Source: Psychrobacter sp. I-STPA6b | GTDB lineage: Bacteria; Pseudomonadota; Gammaproteobacteria; Pseudomonadales; Moraxellaceae | Length of the DNA: 64,000 nt | Direction of reading: 5' to 3' | NCBI RefSeq assembly: GCF_020662265.1 | Contig: NZ_VEWM01000063.1 | Coordinates: 372,001 to 436,000 of the forward strand | Part shown: one piece after another, positions 17,937 to 28,357 of the stretch | Layout: each line of letters starts with the position of its first letter | Position numbering within the stretch: the stretch's first letter is position 1 | Translations under genes and position numbers: made by a program | Notes under the pieces: model-generated | Databases searched by the model: none | What the model saw: the letters and a program-made list of their open reading frames with translations, nothing else | What the model was told of the DNA's origin: nothing

Positions 17937-17987
17937 CGTTTCTCCAGAAGAAACGTCTATCAAAGACAGCCTTAGTGTCAAATATAC

Positions 17988-18020
17988 AAAAAGACCACTA
18001 CCAAACGTTGTGGTCTTTTT
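17988..18020. terminator. Bidirectional terminator between infA and the L,D-transpeptidase gene
   Basis: AAAAAGACCAC (17988-17998) pairs with GTGGTCTTTTT (18010-18020); both strands carry a T tract, and the flanking genes converge. Confidence 0.9.
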
Positions 18021-18044
18021 ATGTTGTGAGATACACATTACTTG

Positions 18045-19118
18045 CTAGTCTTGAAACTCCACCACGGCATCATCATCAATCACGGCATATAGTGCCTTAG
18101 CGTCCCAGTTTGTTAAGCGAATACAGCCAGAGGATGCTTGGCGACTGATACGTTCTGGATCAGGTGAACCATGAATACCATATGTTGGTTTAGTTAATCC
18201 AATCCATATCAGTCCAACAGGATTATTCGCACCTGGTGGCAAGATTGACTTACTACCATCTGGATGGGTATAAGTATAGTTTGGCTGATAAACTTTCACT
18301 TTGACCTGATGTGTACCAGAAGGTGATGGTGTGGCACTACTACCCACAGTTGTAGGATAACTTGCAATCAAGTTATCTTCACTATCATATATATAAAGAG
18401 TTTGTATGGATTTATCTGCAACCACTCGGCTGACCGCTTTGGTATTTGGATTACCCGGATTATAAACCGTTAATACCTCACCCACCTCAAACTGCGCTTC
18501 GGGATTAAGCTTTTGTAGATACTCTTGTGTCATATGAAACTTCTCTGCCAATGCTTCTAATAAAGTTTCATAATACAAGCCTTCTAACTGCGCCTTTTCT
18601 TGAGTATCATCAGGAATACTAACTAGATCAATATTCACGTCAGCATCTGTCAAAGCGTAATTAACCAATACTGGTTGCGTCGCTAGTATTGGGTTTTCTA
18701 ACAATGCTTGCCATGTCTCCTCATTCATTGTATCTGTTAGTGCTAAACCTTGAGACTGCTGAAATGCTTGCATGGCTTTGCGAGTGTTTTTTCCCCAATA
18801 TCCATCTACTGCACCCACACCATGATGGTTCCAATTAAGTAATGCTTGAATTTTAGTAGTAAGATTGCGATTTAAAGGCTTATTGGGTTGCCAATTACTG
18901 GTATTCACCGCTTCGGCGGTCTGCGATAGATTGTCAACATTATAGGCAATTTCTGGTAGTACTCGTCTTAACTCTTGATAAATTTTGCCCCGACCAGTGA
19001 AGTGTTGGCTAATGTTTGGTACTTCTTCCTGTATCTCTTTTTGTATTTCTGCCGCATGTGTTATCGTTAGTGGTAGCGTACAAAAACTAACCAGCATAAG
19101 CATTTGTATTATTTTCAA
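18045..19118 (-). CDS. L,D-transpeptidase (YkuD) with peptidoglycan-binding domain
   Basis: A 357-residue exported enzyme. It has a signal peptide of about 22 residues ending THA-A, a peptidoglycan_binding_1 domain (WNHHGVGAVDGYWGKNTRKAMQAFQQ, about 92-120) and a C-terminal YkuD domain. The YkuD active site is GIHGSPDPERISRQASSGCIRL, with catalytic His and Cys. It forms 3-3 peptidoglycan cross-links or attaches proteins to the wall. It lies downstream of leuB on the same strand, separated by a hairpin element. Confidence 0.92.
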   Translation of the reverse strand: MKIIQMLMLVSFCTLPLTITHAAEIQKEIQEEVPNISQHFTGRGKIYQELRRVLPEIAYNVDNLSQTAEAVNTSNWQPNKPLNRNLTTKIQALLNWNHHGVGAVDGYWGKNTRKAMQAFQQSQGLALTDTMNEETWQALLENPILATQPVLVNYALTDADVNIDLVSIPDDTQEKAQLEGLYYETLLEALAEKFHMTQEYLQKLNPEAQFEVGEVLTVYNPGNPNTKAVSRVVADKSIQTLYIYDSEDNLIASYPTTVGSSATPSPSGTHQVKVKVYQPNYTYTHPDGSKSILPPGANNPVGLIWIGLTKPTYGIHGSPDPERISRQASSGCIRLTNWDAKALYAVIDDDAVVEFQD

Positions 19119-19150
19119 CGTTTAGCTCCTGATATTATAGTTATGTTAAT

Positions 19151-19211
19151 AGAGGTTGCTCATACAATGTATAAATATACACTAATATGTATTTAGTATA
19201 AGGCAACCTCT
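19151..19211. repeat. Small inverted-repeat element between leuB and the L,D-transpeptidase gene
   Basis: AGAGGTTGC (19151-19159) and GCAACCTCT (19203-19211) are perfect inverted repeats around 43 bp of very AT-rich sequence. There is no T run for termination, so it may be a tiny mobile repeat or an RNA hairpin downstream of leuB. Confidence 0.5.
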
Positions 19212-19237
19212 AAACTACCACCATCAAATATTATAAA

Positions 19238-20344
19238 CTACTGTAACTTTAATTTTGCTAAGACAGCCTCACCCATCTGCTGGCAACCTACTGCTGTCAA
19301 TCCTTCTTCATTTCTATCTAAGATATCTAAGGTGCGTAGTCCATCATCCAGTACATCACTAACCGCCTGCTCAATGGCTTGTGCAGATGCTTCATGCTTA
19401 AAAGTATAACGCAGCATCATAGCAACAGATAAAATGGTTGCTAATGGATTGGCTTTGTCTTGACCCGCAATATCTGGAGCTGAACCATGACATGGCTCAT
19501 ACATACCTTTACCATTTTCGTCCAAACTTGCCGATGGTAACATACCAATAGAACCCGTTAACATCGCTGCTTCATCTGATAAAATATCACCAAACATATT
19601 GCCTGTGACCATCACATCAAACTGCTTTGGATTTTTGATAAGCTGCATACAAGCATTATCAGCATACATATGCGATAACTCAACATCTGGATAGTCTGCC
19701 TGCTGTATCTGATTCATGGTTTGCTTCCAAAGCTCTGTCACTTCCAACACATTCGCTTTGTCTACAGAGCATACTTTTGCGGGATTACCAGAAGCTTTTG
19801 CACGAGTCTGTGCCAAGTCAAAAGCAACTTTACCAATACGCTGTATTTCACTGGTTTTATAAACCATGGTGTTATAGCCTTGTTGCTCACCATTTTCAAG
19901 GGTACGAATACCACGTGGCTCACCAAAATAAATACCACCTGTTAATTCACGCACAATCAGTAAATCTAACCCAGAGATAATATCTGCTTTAATGCTTGAA
20001 GCATTGGCAAGCTGAGGATAGAGTTTTGCCACTCGTAAATTAGCAAATAGCCCTAATTCACTACGAATCTTTAATAATCCACGCTCAGGACGTTTGCTAC
20101 GCTCAATCTGGTCCCACTTAGGACCACCAACTGCACCTAACAAGACAGCATCTGCCTGTCTGGCTTTTTGTAGCGTTTCATCGGGTAGTGGCTCACCTGT
20201 GGCATCAACCGCCACACCCCCAATCAGCCCCTCTTCAATCGTCAAATTTAACTCAAACTTTTGGTTGACTTGTTGTAATACTGCAACCGCTTGCGCCATA
20301 ATCTCTGTACCGATACCATCACCGGCTAATGTTAAAACTTTCAT
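19238..20344 (-). CDS. leuB: 3-isopropylmalate dehydrogenase
   Basis: A 368-residue NAD-dependent decarboxylating dehydrogenase in leucine synthesis. It begins [20 protein letters not shown]; substrate-binding arginines are in [13 protein letters not shown] and [16 protein letters not shown], the metal site is [17 protein letters not shown], and NAD binding is [18 protein letters not shown]. It is downstream of leuD, separated by about 170 bp that hold a MITE-like repeat. Confidence 0.97.
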   Translation of the reverse strand: MKVLTLAGDGIGTEIMAQAVAVLQQVNQKFELNLTIEEGLIGGVAVDATGEPLPDETLQKARQADAVLLGAVGGPKWDQIERSKRPERGLLKIRSELGLFANLRVAKLYPQLANASSIKADIISGLDLLIVRELTGGIYFGEPRGIRTLENGEQQGYNTMVYKTSEIQRIGKVAFDLAQTRAKASGNPAKVCSVDKANVLEVTELWKQTMNQIQQADYPDVELSHMYADNACMQLIKNPKQFDVMVTGNMFGDILSDEAAMLTGSIGMLPSASLDENGKGMYEPCHGSAPDIAGQDKANPLATILSVAMMLRYTFKHEASAQAIEQAVSDVLDDGLRTLDILDRNEEGLTAVGCQQMGEAVLAKLKLQ

Positions 20345-20418
20345 AGCATTTCCTTTTTGTATATTTAGAGCCTTTGTTTAATGACCTTATTTTAGGTTTT
20401 AAGATTATTTAGACTGTC

Positions 20419-20494
20419 AGGGCTGTTAAATTTTACCTTTATAGAGAAAGCTCATAAAAACATTAAATCTATAGATAAATATTTCACAGCCCCT
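20419..20494. repeat. MITE-like inverted repeat between leuD and leuB
   Basis: AGGGCTGTTAAA near 20419 and TTTCACAGCCCC (20482-20493) are imperfect inverted repeats. Read on the minus strand, GGGGCTGTGAAATATTTATC resembles the ends of the 120-bp MITE family (compare copy 2, ACTGTCAAACATTTATC). It is probably a shorter, diverged member. Confidence 0.5.
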
Positions 20495-20513
20495 AATTTA
20501 TAAATAACGCAAT

Positions 20514-21161
20514 TTATACCAACTCATTAAACACCCAAGGTGTTTTTTGTTGCATCTTCTGTTCATAGGCTTTGATGGCATCACTTTGTTGTAGTGTCAA
20601 ACCAATATCATCTAGTCCATTAAGCAAGCAATGCTTGCGAAACTCATCAACATCAAATGCGTATTCTGTGCCATCAGGTGTGATAACGACTTGTCGCTCA
20701 AGGTCAGTCGTTAATTCATAACCCTCATTGACAAAGACTTCTGTAAATAGTTTGTCAATAATCTCTTCAGACAGAACAATAGGTAACATACCATTTTTAA
20801 AGCAATTATTATAGAAAATATCTGCAAAACTTGGTGCAATCACGGTGCGAAAGCCATATTCTGATAATGCCCACGGCGCATGCTCACGGCTAGAGCCACA
20901 ACCAAAGTTTTTGCGTGCCAGTAGAATGGTCGCACCTTGATATTGTGGTTTGTTTAATACAAAATCAGGATTTACAGGACGTTTGCTGTTATCTTGCCCC
21001 GGATAACCTTCATCAAGATAGCGCCATTCATCAAATAAGTTGACACCAAAACCAGTGCGCTTAATGGACTTTAAAAACTGCTTGGGAATGATTTGGTCAG
21101 TATCGACATTTGAGCGGTCTAGCGGGCAAACGATACCTGTTTGGGTGTTATATGCTTGCAT
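20514..21161 (-). CDS. leuD: 3-isopropylmalate dehydratase small subunit
   Basis: A 215-residue swivel domain of isopropylmalate isomerase, which pairs with LeuC. Signatures are [12 protein letters not shown] (about 24), [20 protein letters not shown] (about 80) and [22 protein letters not shown] (about 108). The start is [22 protein letters not shown]. It follows leuC with one small gene between them. Confidence 0.97.
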   Translation of the reverse strand: MQAYNTQTGIVCPLDRSNVDTDQIIPKQFLKSIKRTGFGVNLFDEWRYLDEGYPGQDNSKRPVNPDFVLNKPQYQGATILLARKNFGCGSSREHAPWALSEYGFRTVIAPSFADIFYNNCFKNGMLPIVLSEEIIDKLFTEVFVNEGYELTTDLERQVVITPDGTEYAFDVDEFRKHCLLNGLDDIGLTLQQSDAIKAYEQKMQQKTPWVFNELV

Positions 21162-21220
21162 GGGGTTTCCTTAATATTTAAATCTTTTAAAAATGAGTAA
21201 TACAGCAATGAAGAAAAATA

Positions 21221-21484
21221 TTATTTACTATGAAATCCTAAAATCACCTCAATGTCTTTGATGGTCAAATGACGCACTAGCTTTTGCTCTTCAGGTGACA
21301 AACGATTGCTATGCTCTTTAATCATCATATGTACCCCTCGCGCTACTTCACTTGTACTGGCATAGTACAAAGTCGGGTCATCATCAGATAATTTATGTAA
21401 AAACCGCTCAACAATTTTGCGAGTTTGCACGGCTTTGGTTGCTTCATTATCTTTATTGGTGTTATCAGTGTTACGAGAGGTCAT
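21221..21484 (-). CDS. Small unknown protein between leuC and leuD
   Basis: An 87-residue protein starting at 21484. It has a polar N-terminus (MTSRNTDNTNKDNEATK) and a helical remainder (TRKIVERFLHKLSDDDPTLYY, then HLTIKDIEVILGF). No family is recognised. It is charged, lacks membrane helices or a signal, and is transcribed with the leu genes, 53 bp after leuC and 59 bp before leuD. Codon use looks like its neighbours, so I take it as real. Confidence 0.65.
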   Translation of the reverse strand: MTSRNTDNTNKDNEATKAVQTRKIVERFLHKLSDDDPTLYYASTSEVARGVHMMIKEHSNRLSPEEQKLVRHLTIKDIEVILGFHSK

Positions 21485-21537
21485 AAAATACTCAATATTT
21501 AGACAATCGGTTTAGGATAGTTTGTTTGTCTTATCCA

Positions 21538-22956
21538 CTAAAACTCACGCACATCAACAAAATGACCTGCTAACGCGGCAGCAGCAGCCATCGCTGGACT
21601 CACCAAATGCGTACGTCCACCATTACCTTGGCGACCTTCAAAATTACGATTTGACGTTGAGGCACAATGTTCTTTTGGCTGTAGCTTATCGGCATTCATT
21701 GCCAAACACATAGAGCAACCCGGCTCTCGCCATTCAAACCCTGCCTGCGTAAATATTTTATCTAAGCCTTCTTCTTCAGCTTGCTTTTTCACTTGTCCTG
21801 AGCCAGCAACCACAATCGCTTCTTTCACATTATTAGCAACCGTGCGTCCTTTAATCACAGATGCAGCAGAGCGTAAGTCTTCAATACGCGAATTGGTACA
21901 TGAGCCAATAAATACACGGTCAACGGCAATCTCAGTAATTGGTTGTCCTGCACTCAATCCCATATATTCATAAGCACGCGCCCACGCTTGTTGCTGTACT
22001 TCATCTTGTGCCATGTCTGGTGTTGGGACAGCTTGTGTGACATCAACCACCATCTCAGGTGATGTTCCCCATGAGACTTGAGGGGCAATCTCACTACCAT
22101 CCATCTCAATCACTGTATCAAAAACAGCATCGTCATCTGTATGCAATGTATTCCAGTAAGCAACTGCCTGCTCCCATGCTTCACCTGTTGGTGCATATGG
22201 ACGACCTTTAACATACTCAATGGTTGTCTTATCAACCGCAACCATACCAACACGAGCACCTGCCTCAATCGCCATATTACAGACAGTCATTCGCCCTTCC
22301 ATACTCATATCAGAAAATACATCACCAGCAAACTCAATGGCATGACCTGTACCACCTGCGGTACCAATTTTAGCAATAATGGCAAGTACCACATCTTTAG
22401 GTGTCACCCCAGTACCCAACTTACCATCGACTTTAATCAGCATATTTTTCATTTTTGACTGTACTAGACACTGAGTAGCCAAAACATGCTCAACCTCAGA
22501 AGTACCAATACCATGTGCCAAACAACCCAATGCCCCATGTGTGGCTGTGTGTGAGTCACCACAAACGACGGTCATACCGGGTAATACAAGCCCTTGCTCT
22601 GGTCCAACCACATGAACAATACCTTGACGGTCATCATTAATAGTAAACTCGGTAATATTAAATGCCGTACAATTCTCGTCAAGTGTGGCAACTTGAAGAC
22701 GTGAAACTTCATCTTTAATACCAGCAACACCTTCACTGCGTTCTTTTTTCACTGTTGGTACGTTATGGTCTGGTGTCGCGACATTTGCTGATAAGCGCCA
22801 AGGCTCACGATTAGCAAGGCGCAATCCTTCAAATGCCTGTGGACTGGTGACTTCATGTAGTAAGTGACGGTCAATATAAATCAAACTTGAGCCATCATCA
22901 CGCTGACTAACTAAGTGCGCGTCCCAAAGTTTGTCATAAAGAGTTTGACCTGCCAT
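21538..22956 (-). CDS. leuC: 3-isopropylmalate dehydratase large subunit
   Basis: A 472-residue aconitase-family protein with a 4Fe-4S cluster that isomerises isopropylmalate. [15 protein letters not shown] (about 130) and [14 protein letters not shown] (about 345) with [16 protein letters not shown] (about 405) carry the cluster cysteines. [15 protein letters not shown] is near the C-terminus. It heads the leuC-leuD-leuB unit and is divergent from a LysR regulator. Confidence 0.97.
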   Translation of the reverse strand: MAGQTLYDKLWDAHLVSQRDDGSSLIYIDRHLLHEVTSPQAFEGLRLANREPWRLSANVATPDHNVPTVKKERSEGVAGIKDEVSRLQVATLDENCTAFNITEFTINDDRQGIVHVVGPEQGLVLPGMTVVCGDSHTATHGALGCLAHGIGTSEVEHVLATQCLVQSKMKNMLIKVDGKLGTGVTPKDVVLAIIAKIGTAGGTGHAIEFAGDVFSDMSMEGRMTVCNMAIEAGARVGMVAVDKTTIEYVKGRPYAPTGEAWEQAVAYWNTLHTDDDAVFDTVIEMDGSEIAPQVSWGTSPEMVVDVTQAVPTPDMAQDEVQQQAWARAYEYMGLSAGQPITEIAVDRVFIGSCTNSRIEDLRSAASVIKGRTVANNVKEAIVVAGSGQVKKQAEEEGLDKIFTQAGFEWREPGCSMCLAMNADKLQPKEHCASTSNRNFEGRQGNGGRTHLVSPAMAAAAALAGHFVDVREF

Positions 22957-23138
22957 AGTAATATTCCTTCTTCAATGGTGGCGTTTATGCTGCCATAATA
23001 AATATGCGAGACAAAACATGTGAGTTTGTACCTTGTGATTATAACAGGCAAGTCATATAATAATAATTGATGATTTTTATTATTTATCAAACTTTTTTTT
23101 ATTTTATAAGAATCTGACAAATTTCTAAATTTTTTGAT

Positions 23139-23265
23139 TAGGGGTTGTTGAGCATTCATCCTACTAAGCTAATACCTACAAAGGATATAGATAATTTGTA
23201 GGTATTATATCCATGTCAAAACTGGCTAATTTTCTCCTATGAAGATAAATGTTTGACAGTCTCTA
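23139..23265. repeat. MITE copy 2
   Basis: TA-flanked element in the leuC/LysR intergenic region, in the opposite orientation to copy 1. Read on the minus strand it shares CAAACATTTATCTTCATAGG, then GCCAGTTTTGACAT and CCTTTGTAGGTATTAG with copy 1. The ends have drifted (GGGGTTGTTGA / TCAAACTGTC-type). It sits in the likely control region of leuC and the regulator. Confidence 0.75.
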
Positions 23266-23427
23266 GTTTAATGCACTTTTTCAACTATAGTGAAGCAAAT
23301 ACAAGTCAATATAACTCCATACAAACCATATCAATACTCATTTTTAGTATTTGTTATAAGTTTGATGACAATCACATCTACTTGTCTTTGGTTCACATTA
23401 ACCCAGCTAATATAAAGTGAGGCAATA

Positions 23428-24300
23428 GTGAACACCACCAACTTAACCACCTTCATCACCGTTATGCAGACAGGTAGTATTTCTGGTGCAGCAGAAAAAC
23501 TTTTTATCACCCAACCTGCTGTGAGCAAACGCATCAAAAATTTAGAAGATGAGTTTAATGTCACCCTATTCGATACTCTAGGTCGAGGCATTGTGCCAAC
23601 ACAAGCTGCCAGTGAATTACTACCCCATGCAAAACGCTGGCTTGATGACTATGATAACTTTAAAATCAATATCCAAAACTCACAACAAACCGTTTCTGGT
23701 AAGCTGGTTATTGGTACAAGCCACCATATTGGCTTACATCATCTTCCACCTGTACTAAAGCAGTTTATCCAAATGTATCCTGCTGTACAGCTTGAGGTTC
23801 ACTTTGTTGATTCAGAAGAAGCACATAAAGCTGTATTAGATGGTGATTTATCATTAGCATTTTTAACCCTACCACCTGTCTACGACAAGCGTCTAACCTA
23901 CCATACTCTATGGTCTGACCCTTTATATTTTGTCACTGGGACGCTCTCAACTTTGGCAAAAAAATCTAATGTTACCCTAGAAGAACTGGCACACTATCCT
24001 GCTATTTTACCAGCAGCCAATACCTTTACTAGCCAGATTACTTTGGCTGAGTTTGCTAAGCAAAACCTCAAGCCCTATGCCACCATGACAACCAATCCTT
24101 TAGAATCTATCCGTATGCTAGTTTCTGTTGGTCTTGGCTGGTCAGTCCTACCGCAGACATTAATTAACCAAGACTTAGCCCGTATTGATATGGCAGAAAA
24201 TTTAGAATTGCAGCGCTACTTAGGTGTGGTTATTAATCCGCATCTTACGCGTTCAGCCAGTGTTGATACACTGATGCAGTTGCTTGCACCAATAGACTAA
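23428..24300 (+). CDS. LysR-type transcriptional regulator
   Basis: A 290-residue LTTR with a GTG start at 23428, needed to keep the full N-terminal helix-turn-helix (LTTFITVMQTGSISGAAEKLFITQPAVSKRIKNLE). The effector-binding domain follows from about residue 90 (GKLVIGTSHHIGLHHLPPVL). It is divergent from leuC with a 470-bp shared control region, so it probably regulates the leu genes, as LTTRs of this position often do. The effector is unknown. Confidence 0.9.
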   Translation: MNTTNLTTFITVMQTGSISGAAEKLFITQPAVSKRIKNLEDEFNVTLFDTLGRGIVPTQAASELLPHAKRWLDDYDNFKINIQNSQQTVSGKLVIGTSHHIGLHHLPPVLKQFIQMYPAVQLEVHFVDSEEAHKAVLDGDLSLAFLTLPPVYDKRLTYHTLWSDPLYFVTGTLSTLAKKSNVTLEELAHYPAILPAANTFTSQITLAEFAKQNLKPYATMTTNPLESIRMLVSVGLGWSVLPQTLINQDLARIDMAENLELQRYLGVVINPHLTRSASVDTLMQLLAPID

Positions 24301-24702
24301 AGTCTAAAAATATGAACTTTAAGACTCCAATCTAACATGTAGGACTAAAAGTCGCTTCTCAACCTACCAGCATCAAATAAAATATAGGGGTATGGGGTAT
24401 ATTGATAATAGATATGCCCCTTGACTTTATTCTATCGACAATCAAAGAATAACGTTAACCCAACGAATGTTTATCAACTGTTGTATATTAACTCTAATCC
24501 TTCCTAATATTAGCTATATGTAGCTTACTGTTAGCAATTTGTGTTTTCATCATTTATAATGGATACCTATTTTGTTAAGAATATAAATCTTTTTTTATAT
24601 TACACAGGATTTACTATACCTCATATATTGACTATATAAGCTTTATTGCCAACTGTAATCAATGCTTGAGTGAAGTCATTTTACGACGATGAACATATAG
24701 CT

Positions 24703-24740
24703 AAAAAGCCATTATGTAGCATTTGCCATAATGGCTTTTT
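24703..24740 (+). terminator. Rho-independent terminator
   Basis: AAAAAGCCATTATG pairs with CATAATGGCTTTTT around a 10-nt loop. It lies about 400 bp after the LysR gene, so it may end that transcript or a short unrecognised RNA in 24301-24700, where I see no gene. Confidence 0.85.
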
Positions 24741-24767
24741 ATTCATGTGTAATACCATTTTTAAAAT

Positions 24768-24820
24768 GTCAAATTTGAACGTATTTTGTGCTTCCTGCTA
24801 TGAATATGCTCAAATTTGAC
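24768..24820. promoter_or_regulatory. Inverted 11-bp operator-like pair before putP
   Basis: GTCAAATTTGA (24768-24778) and TCAAATTTGAC (24810-24820) are perfect inverted repeats; each half contains the palindrome CAAATTTG. The centres are 42 bp apart, i.e. four helical turns, just upstream of the putP start. This suits a dimeric repressor or activator binding on one DNA face. Inference. Confidence 0.4.
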
Positions 24821-24833
24821 TAAGGAAGTATCT

Positions 24834-26336
24834 ATGACTGGAGTATCTTCAGGCGTTCTAATTTCTTTAGGCGCTTATTTTGTATTAATGATCGGCATTG
24901 GTATTTATGCCTACTTTAAACAAGCCAATGACTCCGAGGGCTATATGCTCGGCGGACGAAACTTAGGCCCTGCTGTTACCGCATTATCTGCTGGTGCATC
25001 AGATATGTCAGGCTGGTTATTATTAGGTCTTCCCGGATATATGTATTCTTCGGGCATAGTCAGTATCTGGATTGCCTTAGGTCTGACCATTGGGGCATTT
25101 TTAAACTATATCATAGTTGCGCCTCGACTTCGTGTTTATACTGAAGTTGCAGACAATGCCATTACAGTTCCTGATTACTTTGCAAACCGTTTTGAGGATA
25201 AGTCGCACTTATTACGTGTGATTTCAGCAATTGTTATCATTTTATTCTTTACTGTCTATACAGCAGCCAGTCTGGTCGGTGGTGGTAAGTTATTTGTTAG
25301 CTCACTTAACTTATCTTATAGCATGGGACTATGGGTTACTGCTGGTGTTGTGGTTGCCTATACCTTATTTGGTGGCTTTTTGGCAGTATCCATGACTGAC
25401 TTTGTACAGGGCGTTATCATGCTCTTTGCCATGGTCATTGTACCCATTGTTGCCTTTACAGACTTAGGTGGTGTCACACCAACTGTTAATGCCGTACGTA
25501 ATATTGACCCTGAGCTATTAAATATTACCAGTGGTATGACCTTTATGGGGATTGTTTCACTAATGGCATGGGGATTGGGCTATTTTGGACAACCTCACAT
25601 TATCGTCCGCTTTATGGCAATTCGCTCAGTAAAAGACATTCCAACAGCTCGTAACATTGGTATGAGCTGGATGATTATTAGTTTAGTTGGTGCATTGATG
25701 GTTGGTTTTGCAGGTCGTGCGTATGTACAAAAAACTGCCATGACCATTGAGGACCCTGAAACCATTTTCTTGGTATTTACTCAGTTCTTATTCCATCCTT
25801 TAGTTTCTGGTTTCTTACTGGCGGCAATTCTAGCTGCGATTATGAGTACCATTTCCTCACAGCTATTGGTAGTATCAAGCTCACTAACTAAAGATGTTTA
25901 TAAATTATTTTTTGATAGAGATGCACCAGAAGCACGTCAGGTATTGGTCGGTCGTATATCTGTCATTATTGTTGCTATTGTTGCAATCCTACTTGCCTCT
26001 AACCCAGACAGCTCAGTACTAAACCTAGTATCTAATGCGTGGGCAGGCTTTGGTGCGGCATTTGGTCCATTGATTATCATTAGCCTACTATGGTCTCGTA
26101 TGAATCGTAACGGTGCATTGGCAGGTATGGTTGTCGGTGCTGTCACAGTTATCCTTTGGATTTATGGCGGCTTTGAACTATCTGATGGTACAGCGTTAAA
26201 TGACTGGCTATATGCCATCGTTCCGGGCTTTGTTTTAAGTTGTATTGCCATTGTGGTTGGTAGCTTAGCAACTGCTGAGCCAGCAGAAAAAGTGAAGAGA
26301 CAGTTCAAAGAGATGGAAATGAATTTACATCAATAA
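24834..26336 (+). CDS. putP: Sodium/proline symporter
   Basis: A 500-residue sodium:solute symporter with about 13 membrane helices. The start is the ATG at 24834 with AAGGAAG upstream. Family motifs are YMLGGRNLGPAVTALSAGASDMSGWLLLGLPG (about 35-65), VPDYFANRF (about 115) and GYFGQPHIIVRFMAIRS (about 255). The first matches PutP, which couples Na+ to proline uptake, better than acetate or pantothenate carriers. It ends with a polar tail and a terminator. Confidence 0.93.
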   Translation: MTGVSSGVLISLGAYFVLMIGIGIYAYFKQANDSEGYMLGGRNLGPAVTALSAGASDMSGWLLLGLPGYMYSSGIVSIWIALGLTIGAFLNYIIVAPRLRVYTEVADNAITVPDYFANRFEDKSHLLRVISAIVIILFFTVYTAASLVGGGKLFVSSLNLSYSMGLWVTAGVVVAYTLFGGFLAVSMTDFVQGVIMLFAMVIVPIVAFTDLGGVTPTVNAVRNIDPELLNITSGMTFMGIVSLMAWGLGYFGQPHIIVRFMAIRSVKDIPTARNIGMSWMIISLVGALMVGFAGRAYVQKTAMTIEDPETIFLVFTQFLFHPLVSGFLLAAILAAIMSTISSQLLVVSSSLTKDVYKLFFDRDAPEARQVLVGRISVIIVAIVAILLASNPDSSVLNLVSNAWAGFGAAFGPLIIISLLWSRMNRNGALAGMVVGAVTVILWIYGGFELSDGTALNDWLYAIVPGFVLSCIAIVVGSLATAEPAEKVKRQFKEMEMNLHQ

Positions 26337-26374
26337 TTAATTGCTATCTATAATTTCGCTATATTCTTAACAAG

Positions 26375-26407
26375 AAATCCCCTATCACATGATGGGGGAT
26401 TTTTTTA
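26375..26407 (+). terminator. Rho-independent terminator after putP
   Basis: AAATCCCC and GGGGGATTT pair around TATCACATGAT, followed by seven T. Confidence 0.9.
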
Positions 26408-26411
26408 TGGT

Positions 26412-26537
26412 TAAGCTTGTTGAACTTTCACCTCTTTCTCCTTTCTTTAGGGTAATACATACAAGAGATACAGCTATTTTTGACTTTCATGTAAAAATTG
26501 GCAAAATTTACCTTATTCTACATTAATGAACTTGTTA
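26412..26537. repeat. MITE copy 3
   Basis: Read on the minus strand, it shares GCCAATTTTTACAT, AAAAATAGCTGTATC and CTTGTATGTATTA with copy 1, and ends in AGTTCAACAAGCTT. The terminal repeats are diverged. It lies directly between the putP terminator and the decayed IS3-family element. Confidence 0.75.
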
Positions 26538-26604
26538 ATATCCTGCTTTAATAAACAAGCCACTGTAAATAGCCCATTTATAACACAACCTTCTCATAGA
26601 ATAA

Positions 26605-27676
26605 TTAAGCCACCTGTCTGTACTCAACAGGTGTCATATCATTAATTGAATCATGGGGTCTTTCGTGTTATAGACCTTGATCCAATCCTCAGTCAGTTGT
26701 TTGACTTCATGTAAATTATTAAACAAGTAGCAGTCTAAAACCTCATTACAATAACTGCGATTAAAGCGTTCAATATAAGCATTCTGATAAGGACAACCAT
26801 GCGCAATATAGTCAATATAAATATCATGAGCCGATGCCCAATCAGTAAAGACATGTGAGGTAAACTCACTACCGTTATCTACTCTTATTTACTTAGGATA
26901 ACCATGCCACTCAGCTGATCAAGGTAGCGAATCACTCTTAATGAGGGAATACTGGTGCCAATATCAATGCCTAGTACTTCACGGTTATAATCGTCAATGA
27001 CATCAAAGGTACGAAAGCGGAAGATTGTTATGTAGTTTGTCGCTCATGAAGTCCATTGACCATGTATGTCCTAATGTATCTGGTACAGTTAATGGCTGGG
27101 GATTACGTGCTGGTAGTCGTCTTTTAACCTTACGACGCAGGTTTAAGTTTAAAGCCGTATAAATACGATGTACTCTCTTGTCGTTCCATGAATAACCAAG
27201 CTTACGTATACGTTTAAAGCACTTTGGAAAACCCCAACGATTATGCTTGTCAGTGAGTTCATTTAAGATATCTATAATCTCACTGTCATCAGATAGTTTA
27301 GGCTTGTAGTAGTAAGCAGTTCGACTTATGCAGACTATCTGACAGCTAGCTGCAATACTGACTTTATACTGTACCTGTAGCTCTTGTGCCCAGACTTTGC
27401 GCTTAGCAACAGGTGCTATAGCTTTTTTATGATATCTTCCTGCATTTGTGCTTTGAGACTTAAATCAGCATACATCTGTTTGAGTCTACGGTTTTCATCT
27501 TCAAGTTCTTTTAGACGTTTGATGTCAGAAGCTTCCATTCCGCCATATTTGGAACGCCATTTATAGAAAGTCGAGCTAGCAACTCCGTATTTACGGCATA
27601 ACTCTTTAGCAGATATTCCTGCTTCTGCTTCTTTTAAAATAGATACTATTTAACTTTCAGTCATTCGTTTGCTCAT
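26605..27676 (-). pseudogene. IS3-family transposase OrfA/OrfB, broken
   Basis: OrfA starts MSKRMTES at 27676, then hits an in-frame stop before IVSILKEAEAGISAKELCRKYG, a typical IS3 helix-turn-helix. A leucine-rich coiled coil (IKRLKELEDENRRLKQMYADL) follows. OrfB's integrase core is recognisable as WASAHDIYIDYIAHGCPYQN and NAYIERFNRSYCNEVLD, ending TPVEYRQVA at 26605. Stops and frameshifts near 26890 and elsewhere break it, so it cannot move on its own. Confidence 0.88.
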
Positions 27677-27747
27677 GTTAAAACTCCTTATTGCTATTTT
27701 ATAAGAAATTCTACGTTTAAGCTGTGTTATTTTAGGGGATAGGTACA
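26605..27747 (-). mobile_element. Decayed IS3-family insertion sequence
   Basis: The minus strand encodes an OrfA/OrfB pair. The outer left end TGTACCTATCCCCT is at 27747-27734. The right end expected after orfB is missing, so the copy is truncated. It lies within an IS5-like remnant. Confidence 0.85.
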
Positions 27748-27949
27748 GTCTACCTGATTTGGGCTTTTGGGCTTCATGCTGTTGCATAGCTTCTTGCACT
27801 TCATAAAAGGTTGTTTTATGAATTTCTGTATAGGGTTTAAAGCTTGCTTCACTTTGGTTGAGTAGGTTATCTATATCTGGCATGTTTTCCTATCTGATAA
27901 AAGTGGGCTTGTTATTCTAAATCCCTACGCTACTTTTGCAAGAGGTCTA
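27748..27949 (-). mobile_element. IS5-like element remnant (left end and transposase N-terminus)
   Basis: On the minus strand the end TAGACCTCTTGCAAAAGTAG (27949 downward) resembles IS5/IS1031-type termini. It is followed by a start at 27883 and MPDIDNLLNQSEASFKPYTE ... AQKPKSGR, similar to the N-terminus of IS5-family HTH/DDE transposases. The frame is cut at 27747 by the IS3-family element, and the rest of the element is not found on the far side. Confidence 0.6.
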
Positions 27950-28357
27950 ATTTAAATCTAGCAAAAGTATTGTTTTAGTTATGTCTATATCTGTACAAAA
28001 GTATTTTTTATTTTTAAGGTTATATATGCTTAACTTACTGTTATATTTTATATTTCTAGTATATTATACTCTTTCGATTAGTCTAAAACTCTATATTACT
28101 TTTGAAAGATACCTATTATAGAAAAGCATAAAGTGTTATGGGTTACAAGCTTCTTATAAATTTAGGTTGAAATTTTTATAACATACTTAGGCTATTAACA
28201 GATTATTTAATCACTTAAAAATCCAATTTCTAATCAAACATTTATAACAACTCTTATCTTAAAATCATATTTAAATATTTTGAACACATATTGATATTTT
28301 TCTTATCGAAATTATAGATAATACCTATATATAACCTTATACTTATAGAATAACAGT
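27950..28357. other. AT-rich spacer downstream of the glycosyltransferase-like gene
   Basis: About 400 bp of very low G+C sequence between the IS remnants and the AT-rich gene. I find no reading frame, RNA or clear terminator. Confidence 0.5.

Noticed and set aside
24301-24700. Small RNA before the terminator at 24703
   Set aside because: Only the terminator is convincing; no promoter or internal structure could be supported, so it may simply end the LysR transcript.
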